From the NCBI GenBank assembly GCA_947627125.1, contig CANQUY010000010.1, forward strand, positions 1 through 22,189: DNA of 22,189 nt, written 5' to 3'. Numbering within the stretch: position 1 is the stretch's first letter; every line of letters starts with the position of its first letter. Positions 18,101-22,189 of the stretch are shown here, piece after piece. Position numbers and translations under genes: made by a program. The notes under the pieces are model-generated. The model saw only the letters and a program-made list of their open reading frames with translations. It was not told the DNA's origin and ran no database searches. Source of the stretch: an uncultured Clostridia bacterium (GTDB lineage Bacteria > Bacillota > Clostridia > Christensenellales > Borkfalkiaceae).

Positions 18101-18218
18101 GCACGATTTCAACTTCTACATGTACGGAAAAGACAGCCCGAACAACTATGTGGGCCAGCTCTCGGACGAGGCGGACGGCTCCAAGTACAGCGGCGTGAAG
18201 CATATTCCGCTCTTCTGA
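15105..18218 (+). CDS. Large exported protein with Big_2/Ig-like and beta-helix-like regions
   Basis: 1037 residues; the ATG overlaps the permease stop (TGATG) and has GGAGGGG at 15091-15097. Residues 1-30 are a Lys/Arg-led hydrophobic signal or anchor. About 30-125 resembles a bacterial Ig-like Big_2 domain (a TSTDPSIAEV-like stretch followed by GEILPHREGTVEIVA). Two more Ig-like segments lie at about 340-410 (FYAVASTG, ILTVTADY) and 415-540 (VEYVSDREGVATVEI, GEVTVTAQW). About 560-950 has repeated short strands and turns such as GVKLYGVNLLG, ADAEIVNCRIRNG and VRIEGCILSQG, the pattern of a right-handed beta-helix. No C-terminal anchor or sorting signal is present, so the protein is secreted or held by its N-terminal helix. 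It ends the operon. No active site is recognisable. Confidence 0.85.
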   Translation: MRKTLIALILVIPMVFMLVIFSSVNLVSLGVNISANGINVAAEGLDEEGTLLIDMADKVKHVVSAEVMPSNATDKRYTLASTDPSIAEVTEEGEILPHREGTVEIVATSHDKGFTDRLPVVILSSLPYDFAFSISDGDTSVPVEERDGDFYAQLPAGTYQYNVEIAPIGFTDYEIRKENNTYAEMAKENRSLYLPFSGETVFGISVPNGVNGAIEKRVNLQVLRGEGEVLINGEPDFSGIELAYGTTETQFYLECDGNFSEFRSEHARLAQQPANLKNGRYILDVEIDEGIEEGFPATIVAGGKSIRFMFTFAEFDFSVFSELPAEQTEDGRQSVTLLTGNAATFYAVASTGAKGVAYTWNFDGPEEYLTIEDNRATVTAIKGGSYILTVTADYLDKSITKEVVLSIVNKISAIQIVNNVNVDLAERFTVGGKAYTDSLTLTDNAYQLRVYAYSTAGTVPAGEDVEYVSDREGVATVEIREGKIFLIPHATGEVTVTAQWKGNRSFGLNVAATLTFNVVQEAVSVKNAPELNKAADDKLPIVLMEDIKLGTDANGNDFSLTEREEVLRSHRMRSTYNIEWYKNTKDPVTADSMNISYVMEFSNDVYGNGKSIDANNFTQAHDANGKPLLELYKGPLYFVKYGQMASVAGQDNCAFLIRTDGVKLYGVNLLGCSDSSLLSSNAEYNLSRLNLTGTTLEINADAEIVNCRIRNGRNVVRAYGGNRDGDHYFLDDLSQNRGCDEERINVRIEGCILSQGREFVLKIGANRAFRASGKNGIEPQLTDSNGKPYPEQGKTNRYGDLYQDPYFYSQYVMTDVTLKDSVVESSGLFTIGIESNFAGTMLYEGQEGNTQEWRQWVEDWKMSGGTSFASVLRLEGDVRLYDWKDISLVDSSTLIEAPGNSGKLSSWLQLDIQSMLSFVNSADPAKYGNIMETTSDGKNYVHGGIALYGGGRNYSSVDFSALDEDLKDFEYLNINISVLAGAEGDLQRQGTLLPKAAGTHDFNFYMYGKDSPNNYVGQLSDEADGSKYSGVKHIPLF

Positions 18219-18285
18219 ATTGGAACGCGGTGGGAGTTTTTTGCAACTTTTCAAAAAGTTTAAGCAAAAGAAATGCTTTTAGATA
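18219..18285. other. Gap after the operon; no clear terminator
   Basis: Only an AT-rich imperfect hairpin is visible: TTTTGC (18239-18244) with GCAAAA (18264-18269), and AACTT (18245-18249) with AAGTT (18256-18260). It has no GC-rich stem and no following T run, so it is not a convincing intrinsic terminator for the large operon. Confidence 0.4.
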
Positions 18286-18314
18286 TTGACTTTATTTATT
18301 GAGTATGATAAAAT
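18286..18314 (+). promoter_or_regulatory. Promoter of the DUF4190-like membrane protein gene
   Basis: TTGACT (18286-18291), a 17-bp spacer and TAAAAT (18309-18314); each hexamer differs from consensus at one position. The start codon at 18354 is 40 bases further. Confidence 0.7.
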
Positions 18315-18353
18315 AACCTTGTATTGGAAATTTTTACGGTTTCGGAGGAACTT

Positions 18354-18932
18354 ATGCAAAGCAAATCAAAATTTATGAGTATGCTTGTTCTCCTGCTTGC
18401 GGTCGTCTTTGTGCTTGGCGCAGTCTTTATGGGCGTGGACCGGGCGAAAGAGGCAAGCGCGCTCGGGGAAGATACCGCGGCGGTGGAAGTGTTGGCTTCC
18501 GAGAGCCCGAAGCAGGCGGCGGAAGAGGAAAACAACGGATACTCTGTATTTTATTTTATCATGGACGGCGTTACGGCCACCTCTCTTCTCGGCATAGCCG
18601 TGACCGAGGGCTGGCAGATGGCTCTTTGGCTCTCGATGGTGTATTGGATCCTTGCGGTCGTCGCAAGCATTCTCATGGTATTGTTCTCCAAGCTGTTCGT
18701 TTCAAAGGATGACGAAAAGCCCTTCAACACCGTTGCGCTCCTCGGGCTCATCTGGTCCTTCTTTATGCCCATTGCAGGGTTCATGCTCTCCATGGTCGGC
18801 AAGCGGCAGGCGGCGACGCATGAGGGCGGCAAGTTCTACTATGTCAGCGGCCTCATTGTCAGCAGCATTTTCTTCGGGATCGCGATCCTCCTTGCCCTTG
18901 TCGAGGCATGCGTTCCCTTCCTTCCGTTCTGA
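18354..18932 (+). CDS. Membrane protein with a DUF4190-like C-terminal half
   Basis: 192 residues from the ATG at 18354, chosen because GGAGG (18344-18348) stands 5 bases upstream; a TTG at 18324 lies before that site. Hydrophobic segments are at about residues 8-26, 87-111, 125-147 and 163-184. Between the first two is an Ala/Glu-rich, probably extracytoplasmic stretch (30-62). The C-terminal part FNTVALLGLIWSFFMPIAGFM ... GKRQ ... YYVSGLIVSSIFFGIAILL closely parallels the DUF4190 protein encoded at 21379-21705 (TNTLAIVGF..PIAGL..ARKQ..AGLIISI). It lacks that protein's zinc ribbon. Function unknown. It has its own promoter and terminator, so it forms a single-gene unit. Confidence 0.8.
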   Translation: MQSKSKFMSMLVLLLAVVFVLGAVFMGVDRAKEASALGEDTAAVEVLASESPKQAAEEENNGYSVFYFIMDGVTATSLLGIAVTEGWQMALWLSMVYWILAVVASILMVLFSKLFVSKDDEKPFNTVALLGLIWSFFMPIAGFMLSMVGKRQAATHEGGKFYYVSGLIVSSIFFGIAILLALVEACVPFLPF

Positions 18933-18949
18933 TCCCATAAAAAATGCAG

Positions 18950-18973
18950 GGCCCGCACACGCGGGCCTTTTTT
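18950..18973 (+). terminator. Terminator of the 18354-18932 gene
   Basis: GGCCCGC (18950-18956), loop ACAC, GCGGGCC (18961-18967), then six T (18968-18973). Confidence 0.93.
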
Positions 18974-18978
18974 GTATG

Positions 18979-19005
18979 AAAAAAAGAGGGAGCTAAGGCT
19001 CTCTC
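18979..19005 (-). terminator. Terminator of the DUF4364/TSCPD unit
   Basis: On the minus strand an 8-bp stem (18998-19005 with 18986-18993, one G-T pair, loop of 4) is followed by seven T (18985-18979). It lies 23 bases after the TSCPD stop, just beside the plus-strand terminator. Confidence 0.85.
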
Positions 19006-19028
19006 CTTATCTTTGCCTGTGAGGGAGG

Positions 19029-19280
19029 TCAATCCTTTTGCGTCAAATAGGGTACCAACGCCTCCGCAAATTGGTCGGGGCAGGAGGTGTTCTGTCTGCA
19101 TTTGATCCCCTTGAGCAGGGGATAGATCTCATCGGGCGTCTTTCCCTCCACAAGACGGGCAATGCCCTGCAGATTTCCGCTGCAACCGCCGATAAATTTC
19201 ACGTTGTGGATCTTGTGGTCGTCACCGATATCGAATATGATCTGTTTCGAGCATGTACCTTTGGGCGAATATGTTACCAT
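19029..19280 (-). CDS. TSCPD domain protein (TIGR03905 family)
   Basis: 83 residues. The C-terminal NTSCPDQFAEAL is the diagnostic TSCPD motif and the central FIGGCSGNLQGIARLVEG fits the small TIGR03905 family; the same module occurs at the C-terminus of some vitamin B12-dependent ribonucleotide reductases, where its Cys residues may bind metal. Four Cys are present (residues 10, 33, 61 and 67). The exact function of the stand-alone family is not known. The ribosome binding site on the minus strand is AGGAGG (complement of 19286-19291), 5 bases from the ATG. It starts 25 bp after the DUF4364 gene on the same strand and shares its terminator. Confidence 0.9.
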   Translation of the reverse strand: MVTYSPKGTCSKQIIFDIGDDHKIHNVKFIGGCSGNLQGIARLVEGKTPDEIYPLLKGIKCRQNTSCPDQFAEALVPYLTQKD

Positions 19281-19305
19281 GGCTTCCTCCTGTGAAGTAA
19301 GTGAA

Positions 19306-19830
19306 TTAGTCTACGAGCGTTTCATAGACGGCTGTATAGAGCTCCTGTGCCTTGTCTTCCCATTTTTTGTAGATATTATTCGCGATCTTCTTGTCGGGAA
19401 CGACGAATTTGAGTTCGAGCATGGGCTGGATGGGGGCAAGGATCTTCAGATATACCGTATAGGTGCCGTCCTTGTTCTGGAAGTAATCGGCGCGGCAGTC
19501 CTGCTTGGTGCGCAGGTGTGCGCTGTTCTTCTTGATATACTTTGAAATTTCTTCGCGGGAACTGTACGGGATGTTGATATAGAAACTTGCAAGCGTTTCT
19601 CTTCCCTCGGGCGTGATCATGTAGAGGGGCTCGTCTACTCCGGGGATCTGGCAGAGGAACCCGTCGGAGAGAAGCCTTTCGAGAAGTGTCATGCAGTCCA
19701 TATAGTTGAGCCAATCGTTGGAAGAAGTGCACATATCCAAAAGGGTACGCTCCGATAGGGGACTCTCCATCTTGTCAAAGACGAAAAGGAGTATTAACTT
19801 GTTGACCGAAGTCTCACCTTTGATCTGCAT
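19306..19830 (-). CDS. DUF4364 family protein (winged-helix-like regulator)
   Basis: 174 residues. The N-terminal 75 (NKLILLFVFDKMESPLSERTL, then DWLNYMDCMTLLERLLSDGFL and YMITPEGRETL) form the helix-turn-helix/winged pattern of this Clostridia-typical family, and the C-terminal part is an alpha/beta domain (GTYTVYLKILAPIQPMLELKF). It is probably a DNA-binding or effector-sensing protein; target unknown. AGAGGA precedes the ATG on the minus strand. It is the upstream gene of the pair with the TSCPD protein. I see no strong promoter in 19831-19906; it could be served by readthrough from the HPr-like gene through the hairpin at 19860-19886. Confidence 0.88.
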   Translation of the reverse strand: MQIKGETSVNKLILLFVFDKMESPLSERTLLDMCTSSNDWLNYMDCMTLLERLLSDGFLCQIPGVDEPLYMITPEGRETLASFYINIPYSSREEISKYIKKNSAHLRTKQDCRADYFQNKDGTYTVYLKILAPIQPMLELKFVVPDKKIANNIYKKWEDKAQELYTAVYETLVD

Positions 19831-19859
19831 GCTTTTCCTCTGTATTTCTCAGACACAAA

Positions 19860-19886
19860 TAAGCCGCTTTTGACCCAAGCGGCTTA
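19860..19886 (-). terminator. Probable terminator or attenuating hairpin between the HPr-like and DUF4364 genes
   Basis: A perfect 10-bp stem TAAGCCGCTT / AAGCGGCTTA (19860-19869 with 19877-19886) with a 7-base loop. On the minus strand it is followed by a broken T run (TTTGTGT), so termination is probably partial. Confidence 0.65.
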
Positions 19887-19906
19887 CTTTTCGGTTTTTG
19901 AAAGAT

Positions 19907-20134
19907 TTACGCTGCAAATTTCTTCAGTTTTTCAAGCAAATCGTCGCAATCATCGCTGTGGATCTCTACAGTGAGGGGCTTCGAGGTATCGAGGCTGAAA
20001 AGACCGAGGATAGATTTAGCATCTACAACGTAGTAACCGCTCTTGATGATGATCTCATAGTCGTAGCTCTGCGTAATGTTGACGAACTCCTTGACGCTCG
20101 ATGATTTTTCAAGCGAGATTTGAACGGACTTCAT
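19907..20134 (-). CDS. HPr/Crh-like protein without the catalytic histidine
   Basis: 75 residues from the ATG at 20134. A second ATG three codons upstream (20143) lies one base from the GGGAGG (complement of 20145-20150), too close; the chosen one is 10 bases away. The C-terminal half matches HPr: KSILGLFSLD (40-49) aligns with KSIMGVMSLG, so the regulatory Ser46 equivalent (Ser41) is kept, and the EIHSDDCDDLLEKLKKF end matches the last helix. In the N-terminal half the HARP loop with phospho-acceptor His15 is missing (SLEKSSSVKEFV), and the first His is residue 57. It therefore cannot carry phosphate from Enzyme I but could be a target of HPr kinase, like Crh in Bacillus. A Crh-like role in carbon regulation is inference. 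Confidence 0.8.
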   Translation of the reverse strand: MKSVQISLEKSSSVKEFVNITQSYDYEIIIKSGYYVVDAKSILGLFSLDTSKPLTVEIHSDDCDDLLEKLKKFAA

Positions 20135-20171
20135 AAGAATCATTCCTCCCTTAAGAACAATTATTTTCTAC

Positions 20172-20200
20172 ATTATACATAAAAACAAGGATAAAATCAA
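20172..20200 (-). promoter_or_regulatory. Promoter of the HPr-like gene
   Basis: On the minus strand TTGATT (complement of 20195-20200), 17 bp, TATAAT (complement of 20172-20177). Confidence 0.8.
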
Positions 20201-20238
20201 GATATTTCCGAAAAAAACTTTAATATTTTTTTCGTCTG

Positions 20239-20247
20239 TGCTATAAT
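20239..20247 (+). promoter_or_regulatory. Extended -10 element of the NUDIX gene
   Basis: TGCTATAAT, an exact extended -10. The -35 position at 17 bp (TTTAAT, 20219-20224) is poor, as expected for extended -10 promoters. It lies 40 bases before the ATG and is divergent from the HPr-like promoter. Confidence 0.7.
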
Positions 20248-20287
20248 AAAAGAAAAACGGCTTTTCTATCGGCCGCGGAGGAGCATT

Positions 20288-21286
20288 ATGGAAGAAAAAT
20301 ACGAAAAGATCCGTCGGTTTCTCGACGCCTGCGACGGGCTCATTGCGGGAACATACCGCGAAGCGGACGTCGGGATCTCGCAGGTGTTGAGATGCCTTGC
20401 CGAGAGCGAGGACCTCAAGGGGCTCTTCAACGCCGTCACGGAGGAGTTCGACTATGCGCAGTCCCGCAGTTTTTATCTGAGGGATCTTCCGAACGGCAAG
20501 GGGACGGTGTACCTTCCCTCCGGCCGCGTCGATGCGCTCGCTTTCGTGTTCTGCCTCCTCGCGGAGATCGATTCGGGCGTCGTCAAGTTCCGCGATTTTC
20601 TTCTCCGCTATTTCTATGTGGACGGGAGCTTCACGGCAAGCTATGCGCTCTTTGCGGACAGGATCATCCGTCCCTTCCGTGACATCGTGCGTGAGGCCTA
20701 TCCCGCTGCCTGTGCGGCGTATTCCTACCGCGTCCCCGAGCAGACGCCCCCGCCCGATTCTTTGAAGGAGGCGACGGCGCAGAAAAATATCGTCTTTGAG
20801 GGGAAGATCATCACCGTGCGCTGCGACGATGCCATTCTCCCCAACGGAAAGCCCTGCAAGCGGGAGATCGTGGAGCACCCGGGCGGAGCCTCCATTCTCT
20901 GCGTCGTGGACGGAAAGGCCGTGCTCGTCAAGCAATTCCGCTATGCCTACGGGGAAGAACTCTATGAGATCCCCGCGGGCAAGCTCGAAAGGGGGGAGGA
21001 CCCCGCCGCCGCTGCAAAACGGGAACTGGAGGAGGAAACGGGGCTCATCGCAGGCAGTCTGACCCTCCTCACCGTGCTCTATCCGTCCCCCGGGTATACG
21101 AACGAAAAGCTCTATATCTATGAGGCGACGGACGTGCGGGCGGGGGAGAAGCATCCCGACAGCGACGAGTTCCTGAATGTGGAGTACATTCCCTTCACCG
21201 AGGCGTGCAACATGGTCGCCCGCGGCGAGATCAGGGACGCCAAGACCGTCTGCGCCCTGCTCTTCTATAGGGCAAAAATGCAGTAG
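20288..21286 (+). CDS. NUDIX hydrolase (ADP-ribose pyrophosphatase type) with an extra N-terminal domain
   Basis: 332 residues; GGAGGAG at 20277-20283 supports the ATG. The C-terminal domain (about 165-332) is an ADP-ribose pyrophosphatase-like NUDIX domain. Its NUDIX box is complete: G231, E237, R245, E246, E249, E250 and G252 fit G-x5-E-x7-R-E-U-x-E-E-x-G-U, so the catalytic metal-binding Glu residues are present. The SPGYTNE (267-273) after the box is the ADP-ribose subfamily signature. It would split ADP-ribose or a related nucleotide-sugar to AMP and a sugar phosphate. Stand-alone members are about 170-200 residues. The first about 145 residues (ISQVLRCLAES, DALAFVFCLLAEID, FLLRYFYVDGSFTASYALF) form a helical domain I cannot assign, joined by a Pro-rich linker (150-157). 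Confidence 0.93.
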   Translation: MEEKYEKIRRFLDACDGLIAGTYREADVGISQVLRCLAESEDLKGLFNAVTEEFDYAQSRSFYLRDLPNGKGTVYLPSGRVDALAFVFCLLAEIDSGVVKFRDFLLRYFYVDGSFTASYALFADRIIRPFRDIVREAYPAACAAYSYRVPEQTPPPDSLKEATAQKNIVFEGKIITVRCDDAILPNGKPCKREIVEHPGGASILCVVDGKAVLVKQFRYAYGEELYEIPAGKLERGEDPAAAAKRELEEETGLIAGSLTLLTVLYPSPGYTNEKLYIYEATDVRAGEKHPDSDEFLNVEYIPFTEACNMVARGEIRDAKTVCALLFYRAKMQ

Positions 21287-21339
21287 AACCTTAGACTTAA
21301 AATCGCCGATTCTTCACGCTTACCTTTGAGGGCGGGAGA

Positions 21340-21374
21340 TATGAAAAAAAGCGCCGTATGCGCTTTTTTTCATA
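21340..21374. terminator. Bidirectional terminator between convergent genes
   Basis: A perfect 15-bp stem (21340-21354 with 21360-21374) with a 5-base loop; its outer part is seven A against seven T around a GCGC core. It serves the NUDIX gene (+) and the DUF4190 gene (-, ends at 21379). Confidence 0.92.
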
Positions 21375-21378
21375 CATT

Positions 21379-21705
21379 TTACATTACCGCAGCGACGGCC
21401 GCAATGACAACGATAAGGTAGATGAAGACGATGACGAGTTCTACAATGCTGATGATGAGCCCCGCCAAGGCAAGTCCTGCGCCGCCCTCGTCGCGTTCTT
21501 GAAGCTGTTTCCGCGCAATGATGCTGCAGATGAGCCCCGCAATCGGAATAAGAAAGGCCAAAATGAATCCGACAATCGCAAGCGTATTGGTCTTTTTTTC
21601 GGCGGGCGCATTCCTTTCCGCATTGGGATTCTCGGTCTTTACACCGCAGTTCGGGCAAACAAAGGCATAATCGCTGATTTCCTTGCCACAGTTTTTGCAA
21701 TACAT
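21379..21705 (-). CDS. Zinc-ribbon DUF4190 membrane protein
   Basis: 108 residues from the ATG at 21705, chosen because GGAGG (complement of 21713-21717) lies 7 bases upstream; the frame is open further upstream but that would read through the promoter. Residues 1-22 are a zinc ribbon (Cys3, Cys6, Cys17, Cys20), then a polar linker, then DUF4190: two membrane segments (about 41-63 and 77-104) separated by RKQLQERDEGGAG. Such proteins are common small membrane proteins of unknown function. The divergent neighbour is an XRE regulator, and the operator between -35 and -10 suggests that this gene is repressed by it. Confidence 0.9.
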   Translation of the reverse strand: MYCKNCGKEISDYAFVCPNCGVKTENPNAERNAPAEKKTNTLAIVGFILAFLIPIAGLICSIIARKQLQERDEGGAGLALAGLIISIVELVIVFIYLIVVIAAVAAVM

Positions 21706-21735
21706 GGTTTTACCTCCGTAAATTTCAATGTCCTC

Positions 21736-21764
21736 ATTATACTCCCATAATACTGGGAAGTCAA
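21736..21764 (-). promoter_or_regulatory. Promoter of the zinc-ribbon DUF4190 gene
   Basis: On the minus strand TTGACT (complement of 21759-21764), a 17-bp spacer, TATAAT (complement of 21736-21741). The spacer is filled by an inverted repeat. Confidence 0.88.
21743..21758. promoter_or_regulatory. Operator 1 (inverted repeat inside the promoter spacer)
   Basis: TCCCATAATACTGGGA: arms TCCCA and TGGGA around a 6-base centre. It occupies the spacer of the minus-strand promoter, so a bound repressor would exclude RNA polymerase. It differs at two positions from operator 2, whose centre is 29 bp away. Confidence 0.7.
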
Positions 21765-21767
21765 GTA

Positions 21768-21791
21768 ATTTTCCCATAATTATGGGAAAAT
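21768..21791. promoter_or_regulatory. Operator 2 (perfect 24-bp palindrome before the XRE gene)
   Basis: A perfect 24-bp palindrome with core TTCCCATAATTATGGGAA, ending 6 bases before the ATG of the XRE gene. It probably mediates autoregulation. Confidence 0.72.
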
Positions 21792-21797
21792 GTTTGT

Positions 21798-22007
21798 ATG
21801 GAAAATGTATTCGGAGAGAGGCTTCGCGCACTGCGGCAAGAGAAGGGGATCGGGCAGATCCAACTTGCAAAGGAACTCGACGTGGGAAAATCCATTATCA
21901 GCCTATGGGAAATAGGGCGGTGCGAGCCGACGCTTTCAAAGCTCGTCGCGATCTCGCAGTATTTTCATGTTTCCATTGACTACCTTGCGGGTCTTGAAAA
22001 CGACTGA
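21798..22007 (+). CDS. XRE-family (Cro/CI-like) transcriptional regulator
   Basis: 69 residues, essentially one helix-turn-helix domain: FGERLRALRQEKGIGQIQLAKEL, then DVGKSIISLWEIGRCEPTLSKLVAISQYFHVSIDYLAG, the standard XRE five-helix pattern with recognition helix around residues 29-38. There is no effector or dimerisation domain, so it resembles small Cro-like repressors. The ribosome binding site is weak (GGGA at 21784-21787, inside operator 2), so binding there could also affect its own expression. It is divergent from the DUF4190 gene and is the obvious candidate to bind both operators. Confidence 0.92.
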   Translation: MENVFGERLRALRQEKGIGQIQLAKELDVGKSIISLWEIGRCEPTLSKLVAISQYFHVSIDYLAGLEND

Positions 22008-22037
22008 GGCCCATTTTCTGTTCAAACTATAAATGCA

Positions 22038-22063
22038 GGGCGGCGCATGTGCGCCGCCCTTTT
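22038..22063 (+). terminator. Terminator of the XRE gene
   Basis: GGGCGGCGC (22038-22046), 4-base loop, GCGCCGCCC (22051-22059), then a short T run (22060-22063). Confidence 0.8.
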
Positions 22064-22085
22064 ATCCACGGAACAGGAGGGAAAA

Positions 22086-22189
22086 TCAGCCGTTGCAGCC
22101 GCAACCGCCGATGCCGAACTTCGATGCAATTTCGCCCAGCGTGCCGTTCTTGCACATGCAGTATAAAAGCGCAATGAGAAGGGGCCAGC
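22086..22189 (-). CDS. C-terminal end of a small Cys-rich membrane protein (5' end outside window)
   Basis: On the minus strand a frame enters from the window edge and ends at TGA (22086-22088). The visible residues are a hydrophobic stretch (WPLLIALLYCMCKNG), a short amphipathic stretch (GEIASKFG) and a Cys/Gly tail (GGCGCNG). This suggests a short membrane-attached protein with a Cys-rich end, possibly metal-binding. Too little is seen for a family. The terminator of the XRE gene separates it from the convergent gene. Confidence 0.55.
   Translation of the reverse strand, partial: WPLLIALLYCMCKNGTLGEIASKFGIGGCGCNG

Noticed and set aside
18239..18269. Terminator after the large operon
   Set aside because: The hairpin is AT-rich, interrupted by a bulge and not followed by a T run.
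18324..18353. TTG start 30 bases upstream for the DUF4190-like protein
   Set aside because: The GGAGG at 18344-18348 would be inside the gene; the ATG at 18354 gives a normal signal-like N-terminus.
21706..21870. Longer N-terminus (163 codons in total) of the zinc-ribbon DUF4190 protein
   Set aside because: It would read through the promoter and operators and into the opposite-strand XRE gene. The ATG at 21705 has a good ribosome binding site and begins the zinc ribbon.
1..22189. tRNA, rRNA, transposase or prophage genes
   Set aside because: No cloverleaf-like segments, rRNA motifs or transposase/integrase motifs were seen on either strand by reading; a covariance-model scan was not possible here.

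Overview
The window looks like a chromosomal stretch from an anaerobic Clostridia-type Firmicute, probably a gut lineage. The reasons are AGGAGG-type ribosome binding sites, sigma-A-like promoters, and the family mix: a DUF4364 regulator, a TIGR03905/TSCPD protein and an HPr/Crh-like protein. Most genes are GC-rich and rich in Cys-poor, Ig-like surface modules. No lineage below class is claimed with confidence.

Left part (1-2097): the 3' end of a secreted protein with an Ig/Fn3-like look, then a MscS-type mechanosensitive channel closed by a clear terminator. The following gene-free stretch holds a roughly 140-bp imperfect palindrome of the dispersed-repeat type and three and a half copies of a 30-bp tandem repeat.

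Central part (2098-18218): one exact-consensus promoter (TTGACA, 17 bp, TATAAT) and a potentially structured leader precede a tight five-gene operon of about 16 kb. In order it encodes a giant cell-surface protein (about 3252 aa if a one-base frameshift at 7865/7866 is repaired) with a signal peptide, a beta-helix-like region, an AT-rich middle module, more than 15 MBG/YDG-like repeats and a C-terminal membrane anchor; a small lipoprotein; an ABC ATPase; a 580-aa tandem-duplicated ABC-2-like permease; and a 1037-aa secreted or anchored protein with Ig-like and beta-helix-like regions. Genes overlap or abut (TAATG, 20-bp gap, 20-bp overlap, TGATG), so they are probably co-expressed. They may form a surface structure and its dedicated transporter. 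The function is not known from sequence.

Right part (18219-22189): short, ordinary transcription units: a DUF4190-like membrane protein (+); a minus-strand group of a Crh-like HPr homologue without the catalytic His, a DUF4364 protein and a TSCPD protein; a NUDIX hydrolase with an unusual N-terminal domain (+); and a zinc-ribbon/DUF4190 membrane protein (-) divergent from a 69-aa XRE regulator (+). The intergenic region of the last pair has two near-identical operator palindromes, one exactly inside the promoter spacer. The window ends in the C-terminus of a small Cys-rich membrane protein (-).
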